A stretch of DNA of 64,000 nucleotides from Seminavis robusta (taxonomy: Eukaryota > Bacillariophyta > Bacillariophyceae > Naviculales > Naviculaceae), in assembly GCA_903772945.1 (NCBI GenBank), contig CAICTM010000165.1, forward strand, positions 38,657 to 102,656, read 5' to 3'. The notes beneath the pieces are model-generated. The model searched no databases and had not been told where the DNA came from. It saw nothing but the letters and a program-made list of their open reading frames with translations. Positions 20,309 to 30,422 of this stretch are shown piece by piece (within the stretch, counting starts at the first letter, position 1; each line of letters opens with the position of its first letter). The translations under genes were made by a program, and so were the position numbers.

Positions 20309-23300
20309 TTCGTGAGAGGGCGAAGAAGCCTGCCGGCTGCCTCCAACAATCTGGTAGAAAACTTTGGTACACTGTAAACCTCAGGTAAACATCTACCAGA
20401 TCCTCCAAATCCAATCTCAATGACCTTTTGGATCTGGTTGCCTGTTGGATTATCGTAGTGTACCTTTGGGCGCAAGACGTGAAGAGCTATCCGAGATCCC
20501 AGGGGCATCAAGAGGAAGAAGAAGGATCCACGAGGCTTGTGTCCCAGTCACTGGTAGCTGGTTTTCTATTAGCCACTGGTTGTCTTCGAGTGCCAGTGCT
20601 TCTAAACAGAAGGAGAAACCCACCGGGGGGTGAGAGAGACCATCTCACACTTTACAACCAAAAATATCTGGCAAGGAATTTGCTTTGCTTGGAGGCCAGC
20701 AAACATCTGGTATAGTTTCAAGAGATGCAGGACAAACTAGAAAGCCAATCAGGCCCGCAAGCCTCGCCCAAAATCATAGCCAGCAAAGAGTGACAGCCTT
20801 ACCGATACCTGGCTTGACCAGTTTGCTGTCATCAGACTACAGGACGAACGGGCGCTGAGTTCCAACTTCTTGGTGGCTTCTTGAGCTCGGATAACCCAAG
20901 GCATCGATTAACACAAGATATTATTATCCCAGTACCAACGAGATAATACAAATGAAAACTGGTTGGTCTTCTCGGCCAGCAACAGGGTGGCCGTCTTAGT
21001 CCATCATCCACTCGGAGGGAAGAGGTAGTTTACTCTGGTATCCTGTATATCCAGCCAATTGGTCATTCAACCGAGAGGTATCTTTTGGGCGCTATACCAG
21101 ATGGTTGGGCCAGGCTGATTCATGCACTTGTTCATCGTGAGGACTGGGATTGCTTGGCAGTGGCTGGTTCTGAAGCCTGGTTTTCAGAGCAACGCAGTTG
21201 AAGGGGGCTCACATTGCCGGCTGGCTAGGCGCATCTTCTTGGTCCTGGTTCGGACCGTGGTGCAGTCAGATGTCTGGTGTGCAGCTTGCTGCCAACTGGC
21301 TCTTACTGGTAGGGCGCCAAGTCTTCTATCCGAGTGTTTCTATCCGAGTGTTTCGTCTGATCTCGCTTGATGGCGGTTGAGTGGCTGGCTGGCAAAGCGA
21401 ACGACGAACTTGCCAAAGCCGTCATGCATCCAAAGCAGGAAGCAAATCAACCAGTCATTTTGCAAATTGGAGTCGAACAGTTCAGTTTATCCCAGCCAGG
21501 GTTTCCTTACCAGCAGGGCCTGTGCTGCGGGCTTGCGGCTGGTTGCACAGGACCTACCCGAGTACCTTGTTGGCTACTGAAGCTACGATGTGGCTGCGTT
21601 CGTCTGCTGTCAGTTTAGCGAGTCCAGGAGGGACCATGTATCCCATCAGGGGGTTCGGAAGGAGCACTATCGGTTATCCAGAAGGGGGAGGAAAGGAAGG
21701 AAATCATCTGGTATCTATTATCTATCATCAATGCCTGTAATTTCAACGGGGCTGTTGCCTGCTCGTTGTTCATACACAGCAGCAGGATTGGCGTTCTTGG
21801 CTCCTGTAGTTCTCCTTTGTCTTTATTCCTCGGGCAAGCTCACGGCACAAGAAACTTTGAGGATAGCAAGAAAATAGATCCAGCTAGCTAGACCGGCCCA
21901 ATTCTTGTTCAGTCCACAAAAAATGGCGTATGCAATATCCATAACCATTGTGAGGAAAATGTAGGGCATTGTGAATGTAATTGCTCCGATTATTCCGCTG
22001 ATGCGGCACAAAATGACGGCACATTGAATAACAATGAGGACCCAATGCTGTGTAGCTGTCCAGCATTTGAGCGTTTGTTTCCAATCGAGGCTCGGTCATG
22101 CTTGGCGAACGGCATTCGATTCATTCGACTCATGCTCTTGGGACAAGTCAAGTCAGTCACATTTCAAACTGCACCTCAGATGAAAATTCCGATCCAGCCG
22201 CTACAGTCATTATTTGGTCATCGATCTTGAACTTTGCACCGAATGTTGAATCGTTCGAATCTGCTGTAGCGGTAGGTACTCCCACCAGTCATCGAAAGCA
22301 GTGTACGAATGACCAAGCGCAGCCACATGTACACTCCTCCCTCCCTTTAAAAACAAGTCCGAGATAAGATGTCCAGTGCTGAGATTTGCTGGAATGTTAA
22401 GATACTTGAGACACTCAGATCTGCACTAGAGCTAAGATAGCCGGTAAGCACTCTCCCTTGGGCACATACCGGTACGAGATTGAGAGATGATACAATGACA
22501 CTTTTCTACAACAAAATGCCTTAAAAAAGGGGGCCAAAAGTCAAAAATTTCGCCTCGGGCGGATGATACACTGCTCTTTCCTCTCGTCTCCTCAGGGTAT
22601 ATTCAGTAAGGTGGGAAGCAGAGTAGCCATGTTGGTATGTACCATACTACTCTAGAGTATGGTCAATAGAAATGGCAAGAAAACTAAGATGTTGCCTTTG
22701 GACCCTGAATTTTAACAAAATGCTAAGAAGATTCTCAGTGCAGATATTTGAGTTTTTGCTTTAGAAGATGCCTTCAGGGTTCAGGTAAACTTAGAGACAT
22801 CTTAATATCAAGGAAGGAATGTACTGGTACTAGTACTGTAGCCAGCTACCGTAAAAGTACCGTTGTACCGTTGTGGAGGAATGCGCAAGTAAATTTTACT
22901 GCACAGGCACCAAGATTTATGCCGATCCTTGCTGGCTTACGGTACTGGTCGGTATACTGGTATTAACGTGCTGGAAGACAGCTTTGAGTTTCAGGTAGGT
23001 ATGGGAATATTTTCACTTCAATTTAAATCTTTGAGTGATATATGCAAATGGTTACCGCAACTACCTGTCAATTTACTGGTGCGTGGTGGCAAACGTACAA
23101 CCGTATCTTTCGTTGGGACATTTTCTCAACAAGCAAGTTAAAAATTGTCAAGCATAATCTGATATCTTTCTCATTTATTTTGTTTTCATTCCATCTGAAG
23201 ATTACTTCGACGAAAGCTTCCGAGGCAAGGAACTTTGTGTGGAGATGTCTTGTCTTGTGTTGTGAATACCTTGTTTTGCCTTGCTCTGTTGTCGATGTCG

Positions 23301-23435
23301 TCTTTGTGTCAAGTTTTTGTTTAGCCTGCTTTTAAACTCACAGCATGATTGTTGCTCCTTTCCTTGGGTCATTCATTTCCTTTGGCACGCTGCTATTTAT
23401 GCTCTTGGCACTGCAGAAATATCTTTCTAAACAAC
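20309..23435. other. Long intergenic region; one possible membrane-protein exon at 21823-22097
   Basis: About 3.1 kb has no complete gene. On the minus strand, 22097 to 21823 reads as about 90 codons (SLDWKQTLKCW..., ISGIIGAITFTMPYIFLTMV, WAGLASWIYFLAILK) with two to three hydrophobic segments, ending LPEE-stop. It lacks an ATG at its start and has a stop just upstream, so it is an exon or gene relic at best. 20.9-21.7 kb is GCTGGTT-rich degenerate sequence without a clear unit. Confidence 0.3.
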
Positions 23436-24530
23436 ATGATGAACGCCTTCTTCCTGATGGTGGTAAGCCTTGCTTTTGGTGCTCCATCTGCTTCAGCTAG
23501 TGGTGGCAAGCTCAACGTCAAGGCAGCATCCGCATTTCATCGAAATGTGAATGAAGCGATCGCAACCTTTCAGAAGCATCAGGTACAGCCAATTTCCACA
23601 AAGGAACAGAATGGAAAGTCGTCTTCCAATGGTCATCTCCGCCGCCATTTGGCTGGCATGGATGAAGACGAAACATGCGAGGACGACTTGGTATCTTGCC
23701 TTGATGCACTCTCGTCATGCGGCGATGGAGATGGAAGTGATCCCAGCTACCTGTACACTCAAATGGCGAATTCTTGTACTCTTCATAAACTGGATGGCAG
23801 CTATGAATTGAGGACAGATGATATGGATGATGAAACCTACCAATTCAGTGATCGTCCCTTCAGGATTGAGGAGACGTACACTACGATGGAGTTCTTCGAA
23901 AGTTTCGATGATATTTTCGCAAGCAGCCCACCTAATGCCGTATTCACCTTTGTTCACTCCGAAACGGACGAGTTTGAAGGCCCTTTGGTGGCAGTACAGG
24001 TCGATGCCATGTACACTAGTGCCACAGAAGACGATGATAGCAAAGTGACCTATACCTACGTGCTGGAACAAAGTGACTCCCAGGCCGATGTGGTTGCTCT
24101 GGAAGATTTTTTCGAAGATGGAAGTGACATGATTACATTTGAAGATTGCTCCATTTTCATTGATTCTTCGTCTTCCTGTAATCCCACAGCGGGATATGTC
24201 TACTGTGCTTCCCAGGGTTGTGTCCGGCCGTGGGAACCCAACGTGAATGCAGAATGTTGCAACAGTATCGATGGATATGCATATTTGCTTGGTTGTGCCC
24301 CTACCAGCACAGAGGGATGTTGCAAGTCCCATACAGAGCCACCCACATTGTCTCCCACTCCTACTTGTGTTGCTGATGGTGGTTACGAGTACTGTGCTGA
24401 TCAGGGTTGTGTTCAGCCTTGGGATCCCAGTGTGACTATGGAATGTTGCAACCAACTGGCCGGATATGAATATCTGGTTGGCTGTGCCCCCACCAGCACG
24501 CAAGGATGCTGTTCGTCTCCGGGTTCTTAG
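23436..24530 (+). CDS. Secreted protein with two C-terminal Cys-rich repeats
   Basis: The ATG at 23436 gives 364 residues; the frame upstream has only a TTG. Residues 1-22 are a signal peptide (MMNAFFLMVVSLAFGAPSAS). A dibasic RRHL motif near residue 70 could be a processing site. A central acidic domain (about 85-255) begins with paired Cys motifs (CEDDLVSCLDALSSC) and contains FSDRPFRIEET and PNAVFTFV segments. The C-terminus has two copies of a 49-residue, eight-Cys module, pattern CxxxxGYxYCAxQGCVxPWxPxVxxECC ... GYxYLxGCAPTSTxGCC, separated by a Pro/Thr linker. Regular disulfide spacing and secretion suggest a cell-wall, mucilage or extracellular binding protein; I know no characterised homologue. 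Confidence 0.75.
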   Translation: MMNAFFLMVVSLAFGAPSASASGGKLNVKAASAFHRNVNEAIATFQKHQVQPISTKEQNGKSSSNGHLRRHLAGMDEDETCEDDLVSCLDALSSCGDGDGSDPSYLYTQMANSCTLHKLDGSYELRTDDMDDETYQFSDRPFRIEETYTTMEFFESFDDIFASSPPNAVFTFVHSETDEFEGPLVAVQVDAMYTSATEDDDSKVTYTYVLEQSDSQADVVALEDFFEDGSDMITFEDCSIFIDSSSSCNPTAGYVYCASQGCVRPWEPNVNAECCNSIDGYAYLLGCAPTSTEGCCKSHTEPPTLSPTPTCVADGGYEYCADQGCVQPWDPSVTMECCNQLAGYEYLVGCAPTSTQGCCSSPGS

Positions 24531-25332
24531 ATGGTGCAATCTGCTTTGTTCCTTTGACGACGGGCTGTTGTTGTGATAATCTGGAGTAGGTACGATTGAT
24601 ATATATTACCAGGGCAGCAGAGATGACGTGATGCAGTTACAGTACTGGTAGGTTGTGATGGCTAACCTAGCTAGCTCGAAGGTTAATGTCTTCCTGTAAG
24701 AGCTCTTTTTTCTTGAAAGAGTCGAGACTTGGCATCTTCCACCAGACGGCGGTTTGTGGCTTCATTTTCGTCTCCATCTCGTTCCTCTTCTTATGCACCT
24801 CGTTCCTTCTCGGGAGCCCCACCAGCGTGGTTTTCTTCGTCGATTGTTCTTCAGAGCACGGTACCGGTAATGAGCAATGAGGAGGACTCACCGCGCAAAC
24901 TTGCCTGCGCTGGGTACTGCAGCAATGTTTCGAAGGCCACTTGCACAACGGTTGTCACCCAGCAGAGGGGGAGAAGCGGTCGTCACGAGTTTGGTCGCTG
25001 GAGGTGGGTGGAGCAACAGCTCCAACCGGGGACAATGATCTTCCGTTCGAAAACACCGAATTCCTTGTGGTTTCCATGTTGGTGTCGATTGTCGGAAGGA
25101 GGATTTAAAAGTGAGGCTCAGGTTGAGATTTTGATCCTGCCGGACGATTTTATCACAGCTTACCTGTTTTACTTGCATTCGGAAGAACTACGCTTTGATT
25201 TGTGCGGCTTCACCCGAACCCACGAAAGATCGCATCTTCCCTCGTCCAAAGTTCCATTTTAGAAGTGCACTACTACTGGTAGCTACTAGTATCACCATCT
25301 CTTTTCCTCTTGTCAGATCAAAAAAGCAAACA
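24531..25332. other. Intergenic, ambiguous short frames
   Basis: Several frames of 60-170 codons are open on both strands but none has an ATG plus protein-like composition throughout. A minus-strand stretch ending at 24667 (KMPSLDSFKKKELLQEDI) could be a small exon. I do not call a gene here. Confidence 0.3.
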
Positions 25333-26487
25333 ATGAGTCTCCTAAAGATCGCCGTAGCGGGTATTTTTGCCATTCCAGCTCTGCTTGTCAGTATCGTGAC
25401 GGCTCCTTTGATTGCCGTGTTGTCTCTGCCTTCTTTGGCACTACTTTGCTTTCAGTCGTCGGAAGCACCACAATCAAAAAAGGACACTGCCAATTCACCA
25501 ACCAAAGATCATGCCATTATCAGTGGTGGAAGTACCGGCATTGGATTTTCCATTGCACAGGATTGTGTCCAACGAGGCATGACCCAAGTCACCATTATGG
25601 CACGCACCAAATCCAAATTGGAAGCTGCCGTCCAAAAATTGGAAGATATCAAACAACGTGTTGGTTCCAAGACTACTATTTCCTATCGATCCGTCGATGT
25701 GTCCGATGCTCCCGCCGTTCAAGCTGTTGCCAAGGAACTCGCTGGCACTGGCGATCATCAAGGAGGAGAGACGAAATACTACTTGTTCTGCTGCGCGGGA
25801 ATGGCCTATCCAGGGTATTTTGAACACATTTCGCACGACAAGTTTGCCCATTGCGTCAACGTCAATCAACTGGGGACCATCTTTACCGTTCAAGCCTTCT
25901 TGCCACACATGACACATGCCGTCATTGTCTTGACATCCAGTCTCGCCGGACAAGTGGGGGTGTACGGGTACACGGCGTACAGTCCTACCAAATTTGCCTT
26001 GAGAGGATTTGCCGAAGTCTTGCACGCCGAATTGGCCGACAATCCACAGGTTCACATTCAGGTCGCCTTTCCACCCGACACGGATACACCTGGCTTTCAA
26101 GAAGAAGAAAAAACCAAACCCAAAGAAACCAAACTCACCAGTGAAGACGCCGGATTGTCCAAACCAGAGGATATTGCCAATCAAATGGTCAAGGCGGCAT
26201 TGGCACCCAATCCAGCATTTTTGGTGTACTTTACACTGGAAGGATGGATGCTGTCGGCATTAACAGCCGGGATGAGTCCTGTATCCACATTGGTAGATGC
26301 CGTCACACAGGTATCGCTGGGAGGCCTCTTCCGATTGATTTCATTGTTCTACTTGAACGATTGGTGGCGTATCATTCGGCAATGTGCACAAGAACGGATC
26401 GACAACAATCAAGAAAAACCGCGACCGTCAGCAGGAGATAGTGCTAATAATAGCAACAGTAAGTCCAGTGACAAAAAGAGTGATTGA
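25333..26487 (+). CDS. KDSR: 3-ketodihydrosphingosine reductase (short-chain dehydrogenase)
   Basis: The ATG at 25333 gives 384 residues; the frame upstream opens with a TTG and is ignored. Residues 1-40 are hydrophobic and anchor the enzyme in the ER. The Rossmann NADPH site is GGSTGIGFSIA (about 63-73), followed by ARTKSK. The catalytic core is TSSLAGQVG with the YSPTK (YxxxK) pair. PPDTDTPGFQEE, followed by TKPKET, is the hallmark of the KDSR/FVT1/Tsc10 family. The C-terminal hydrophobic region (GWMLSALTAGMSPV ... GLFRLISLFYLNDWW) also matches family members. It reduces 3-ketodihydrosphingosine to dihydrosphingosine, the second step of sphingolipid synthesis, on the cytosolic face of the ER. 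The last 30 residues are a polar Asn/Ser tail. Confidence 0.95.
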   Translation: MSLLKIAVAGIFAIPALLVSIVTAPLIAVLSLPSLALLCFQSSEAPQSKKDTANSPTKDHAIISGGSTGIGFSIAQDCVQRGMTQVTIMARTKSKLEAAVQKLEDIKQRVGSKTTISYRSVDVSDAPAVQAVAKELAGTGDHQGGETKYYLFCCAGMAYPGYFEHISHDKFAHCVNVNQLGTIFTVQAFLPHMTHAVIVLTSSLAGQVGVYGYTAYSPTKFALRGFAEVLHAELADNPQVHIQVAFPPDTDTPGFQEEEKTKPKETKLTSEDAGLSKPEDIANQMVKAALAPNPAFLVYFTLEGWMLSALTAGMSPVSTLVDAVTQVSLGGLFRLISLFYLNDWWRIIRQCAQERIDNNQEKPRPSAGDSANNSNSKSSDKKSD

Positions 26488-26666
26488 GCATGCAGTCAAG
26501 GCGAGACTATTATTCTCTTTAGAAACACAAGTATGACTGAAAGCACCGTTTTGTTTTGTAGAGGACATGACAGAGAATGGCACATCGTCTCTTGGGGTTC
26601 AATAGCCAGCTAATCCCTTTCTAGAAAAACTTTTTTGGAAATACCGGACGGCAACAATTGAAAACA

Positions 26667-27254
26667 TCAACCACTTAGTTTAGTTTCGGAGCTGGCAGGT
26701 TCCAGCGAAAGTCGTCGGTGGCTCCTCATGAGGCCACGGTCAAACCTTTGACGACTCTTGATTCCAAAGTGCGCCTTCAAATACTTGCGGCGCTTTGGTA
26801 AGGTCTGAAGACTCGACTCTTGCAGGTGCAACACAAGTCCCACGGCGCCCCATTTCTTGTACGAGTCTTGTGTCCAAAGGGCGTAGTCTTCTTGTTTCAC
26901 AGGGTCTCGGACGGCACGGGCGGCAAAGGCTGCTGCCAGCGCAGCATCATCTTGGACGTAGCCGGACCTCTCATGGCATTCTGGATGGCCTTGTCAAAAG
27001 CACTCACCAAACACCTGGTTGCTCGGATACTTGCTTTCGTTGCAGTGTCGGCATCTCGGCTTCCAACAGATGTAGCTTGTGTACCAGCTTGTTTGACATG
27101 CCGTTTGTAAGAGTAGATCGGTCAGTAAGTGCTGGACATGGAGTTCGGACAAGGGCTTGAGGGCAACGCGCGTAATGGTGGTTTGTACCAAGGATCGACT
27201 GGATGAAACACCGACTCCTTGAATCCAGTCCTGAACGGCCTTGTTCTTGTTCAT
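26667..27254 (-). pseudogene. Frameshifted gene of unknown family, about 195 codons
   Basis: From the ATG at 27252-27254 (MNKNKAVQDWIQGVGV) the minus strand codes to about LLLQTACQT. It then continues only in a second frame (ATSVGSRDADTATKASIR ... SAFDKAIQNAMRG) and from about 26950 in a third (DDAALAAAFAARAV ... QDSYKKWGAVGLVLHLQ), ending at 26667. Composition is protein-like throughout and none of the joints has splice signals, so two one- or two-base indels are the simplest reading: a young pseudogene or assembly errors. It looks alpha-helical and soluble with a basic C-terminus; I do not recognise the family. It ends 180 bp from the convergent KDSR gene. Confidence 0.5.
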
Positions 27255-27631
27255 TTCGAGCGTCCGATAGGCTCCGGCAAAGAGTACTAGCTAGTACCGG
27301 TAAATCTTCAAGTGTGGATCTTGTAGAAAATGGGTGGGAACTGACAGCGAACTGTCGTCGCACCATTGCAAATCGTGGTCGAGTATCCAAACGACGGTGC
27401 GAGGCGGATATATTCGTGGCTCTCGGGTCCACAACTTCAGTCCGTCTGCCCATCTCTCTGCCTTTCGCTTGCCAGTATTTCTATCCAAAGCCAACGCCAA
27501 CAACAGCACGGCCCCTGAAAGTCTTCAGCTTGCCGGTCGCAAGAAAATCACAAAATTAAGAGTTCAAAGCTTTCTTATAATCTCTCACAATTTTTATTCT
27601 ATTCGTTAAGCAACGTCGCAATCAGCCACGC
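27255..27631. other. Intergenic, nothing recognised
   Basis: Short spacer between the frameshifted gene and the 3' end of the vWD gene. A TACCGGTA palindrome lies at 27296. No gene is seen. Confidence 0.35.
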
Positions 27632-30422
27632 TTACCAGGCACCAGCAAGACCAAGATCCTGAGTAGCCAACACATCGTACACACAGGCGTCCCTCTCGGC
27701 CTCGTCAGCCAAGTGGTCGCAGGCAGCCTCGGCTTCTTCTCGGGGCATACCCTCGGCAAGACGGCGCTTCCTGAGGGCTTGCTTAGAGGTGCTTTCATCC
27801 GGCATCTTGCATGTCATGGGCGGAACAATGGCCCCATCGTAAGAGTGGAAGAGCTGGGGTTCGTCAGCACGAACTTGCCATTCTTGACCAAAGGCATTGA
27901 CATCGTCAATAGCAACACCATCACGACCAAGGCGGGCGCCGTTGTGCTCATGGCTTCCAAGGAGACCAGAAGATCCATAATAGTTCTCACTTCCCATCCA
28001 GGCAATGTCAACACGGACAAAGCTCTTGAAGGTCTTCAGCTCCAATGCTTCCTTGGATCCCTCGAGGTAGATCTTGGCTTCTCGAGTAATCCCCACCTTT
28101 CCACTGGACTGCCTGTATCGGACAAGGAACCCGGCCATACTTGAGCGGTACCACTTGCCACTCTCCAAATCGCCATCGTTGACCTTTCCATTGATCCAGA
28201 GCCAGCTGTCAGAGTCTTCCGTGGCTTGGATTTCCAACGTCTCCTTGCCAATCTTCACAGCTGCTGATTCAACAGCGGACCACCAGTCAGTGATCTTGGT
28301 ACGAATGTGGACATCCATTCCAAGGCCGCTTTTAAACTCGGGATTGTGGAGAAGGACAAGATCACACTCTCCATGGAAGTCATAGAGCTCTGATCCAAAA
28401 GTCTTGAAGTGAGGATCACCCCTTGTGAATGCTCTCTCAGTGGTTGCATCCGTTGGGTCCACATCATCGGGGCATGCCTTGAACACACAGTTGGGCCCAA
28501 CACGGGAAAGAACAGTTCCATCAGGACAGGGCCTTGTGTCTGTCGCACAAGTGTCACCACCAGACCTGTCTGTCTCATCAGGAATCACGGGGTCCTTGCA
28601 CTTCTTCTCTGAATCTTTAAGGGCCGCAGCATCTTCAATGTCAATGACACATTGTTCAACACCTTCTCCCGTGGGGGCATTTGAACATTCTTCAAGACAT
28701 TCACTGTACTGGATAGGATCTGTTGCCTTCAACGCGGTGCAGCACTCCTCACATTCCGCAGGAGGGTCCAACTCCAGCGCAGAAGTAGCATCCGCGTCAT
28801 ATGGAGCATCACAGTTGAAGTAGTCTGCATGCGAGGTGCCCTCCAAGTAACCGAAGATAGAGTCCTCCGCGTTGCGAACACACCAGTCAGTGGTACAGTA
28901 TGCATATCCCATGGGCTTTCCAATGTCATCTTGGTTTCTTTCAGCTCCAGAGGGAGTGGTCCAGTCATTGTCGGGTGAGCCATCAGGAGTACCAAGAAGA
29001 CCAACAATGTCTTCATCGTCAACCAACGATCTTGGCAGACACAGCTTGGAGTTCAAGACACAGCCAAATTTCCCATCCTTGGCAGACACAGAGTACATGA
29101 TACCAGAACCAGTGTAGAAGATGTAGTCAGTTTCACTGTCCTCAAAGGAAATGCCTGGAACAGGCTCGGAGAAGTCAGTTGCGTTGCCATCGACATAGTA
29201 CATCAGAACACAAGTCCCATCGACCTCCTCCGTGTAGACATCCAAGTCAGGTTCGCCTTCAACGCCCGTAGTAATGGAGATACCCTGTGTGATGGTGACC
29301 ATCTTGGATTTTCCAGTAGACTTGAAGCGGCCCTGCACCTCAAAGGTATTGTCGGAATCGATTGTCTTTGCCAGAACGAACTCTCCTTCTCCTTGACAAT
29401 CAAACCTATATGCAAGGAGAAGAACGCCGTTAGTCAACCAAGTGAGCGTTGAAAGGGCTGAACACCGACTGTGGGTGGGCTTACCTGAGGCCATCATAGG
29501 TAGTGATGTGAGGGTCTCCACGGATTGTAGCACAGTAATGATCGGCCACACACTGCCCTGCAACCAGTTCCTTTTCAACTTCCACCTTGCTCTTCTTACG
29601 TCTATTCTTTTGGCGTTTGCGCTTCCTCCTCGCCGCACGCCTGCTCTTTCTAATCGCCTGCTTATTAGCGATCCTCGTCTTCAGTCTTTCCTTGAGGTTG
29701 GCTGCTTTCCTGAGTTCCCTTTCGCACGGTTTGCTCGCCTCTCTGTTCGCAACGAAAGTCTTCTGATTATCATCCCTATTATCCCTGCATTCTTTGAATT
29801 TCGGGTCTCTAACATTCTTCTTGTAGTTCTGTTGCGCTTTTTGTGCATCGTTTCGTTTCGTGGTGAGATCATCCCTTTTCTTTAGCAGGTCACCTTGTTG
29901 TTTTTTAAGCTGTTTTTGTTTTTCGCTGTTCTTGGGGGCCTTATTAGCTTCCTGCCTTTTAGCATTCCACTTTTGTTGACATTGATTCCTTTCATCCTTG
30001 AGGTCATTCCACACCTTGGTTAAACGCTCATATTCGATGTCGAAGGAAGTAGTCTTGTTACTAAACTTTTTGCAAGCTTCCCTTTTGTTGACCCACTGTT
30101 TCTGGGCTTGGCGGGTAGCCTGGGTCTTGGGCTTGCATTCCTTCCTCTTGGCCTTGACCTTCTCTTTTGCGGCAGGGAGCTTGCCTTTCAAGCAGGCGAT
30201 GTCATTCTTACAACCATTAATCTCAACTTGTAGGGCATTGCAACTATTCTCGAATGGAGTTCCCAAGTTGCGGTGTCCTTGGAACTCACTCTTCAAGTCT
30301 TCAATCTCGTCGAACAAAGAGGCAACGTCATGTTTCTCAGAGTCTCCACGGAGAAAGCTGTAGGAGAAGGCGGGGGCGATTGTGGTCGCGGCCACACCAA
30401 AGAAAAGAGGGATGAACTTCAT
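27632..30422 (-). CDS. Secreted GDPH / von Willebrand factor D protein with basic coiled-coil stalk
   Basis: Two exons, 29485-30422 and 27632-29405 (CTCAG|GTAAG ... TATAG|G), give 903 residues. The intron falls just after GDPHITTYDGL. The ATG is at 30420-30422; residues 1-20 are a signal peptide. Residues about 50-290 form a Lys/Arg/Gln-rich coiled region with paired Cys, ending in a strongly basic cluster (RRAARRKRKRQKNRRKK). The first vWD-like domain starts GDPHITTYDGLRFDCQGEGE (about residue 300). A Cys-rich linker (CEECC, CLEECS) and DTRPCPDGT follow. A second domain begins GDPHFKTFGSELYDFHGECD and runs to about 830. GDPH motifs mark vWD domains and are known from diatom adhesive-trail proteins. 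An extracellular adhesion or mucilage function is therefore plausible but inferred. The C-terminus is Glu/Ala-rich with CDHLADEAERDAC. Confidence 0.8.

Noticed and set aside
24667-25262. Overlapping frames on both strands upstream of KDSR
   Set aside because: None has an ATG, continuity and protein-like composition together; kept as intergenic.
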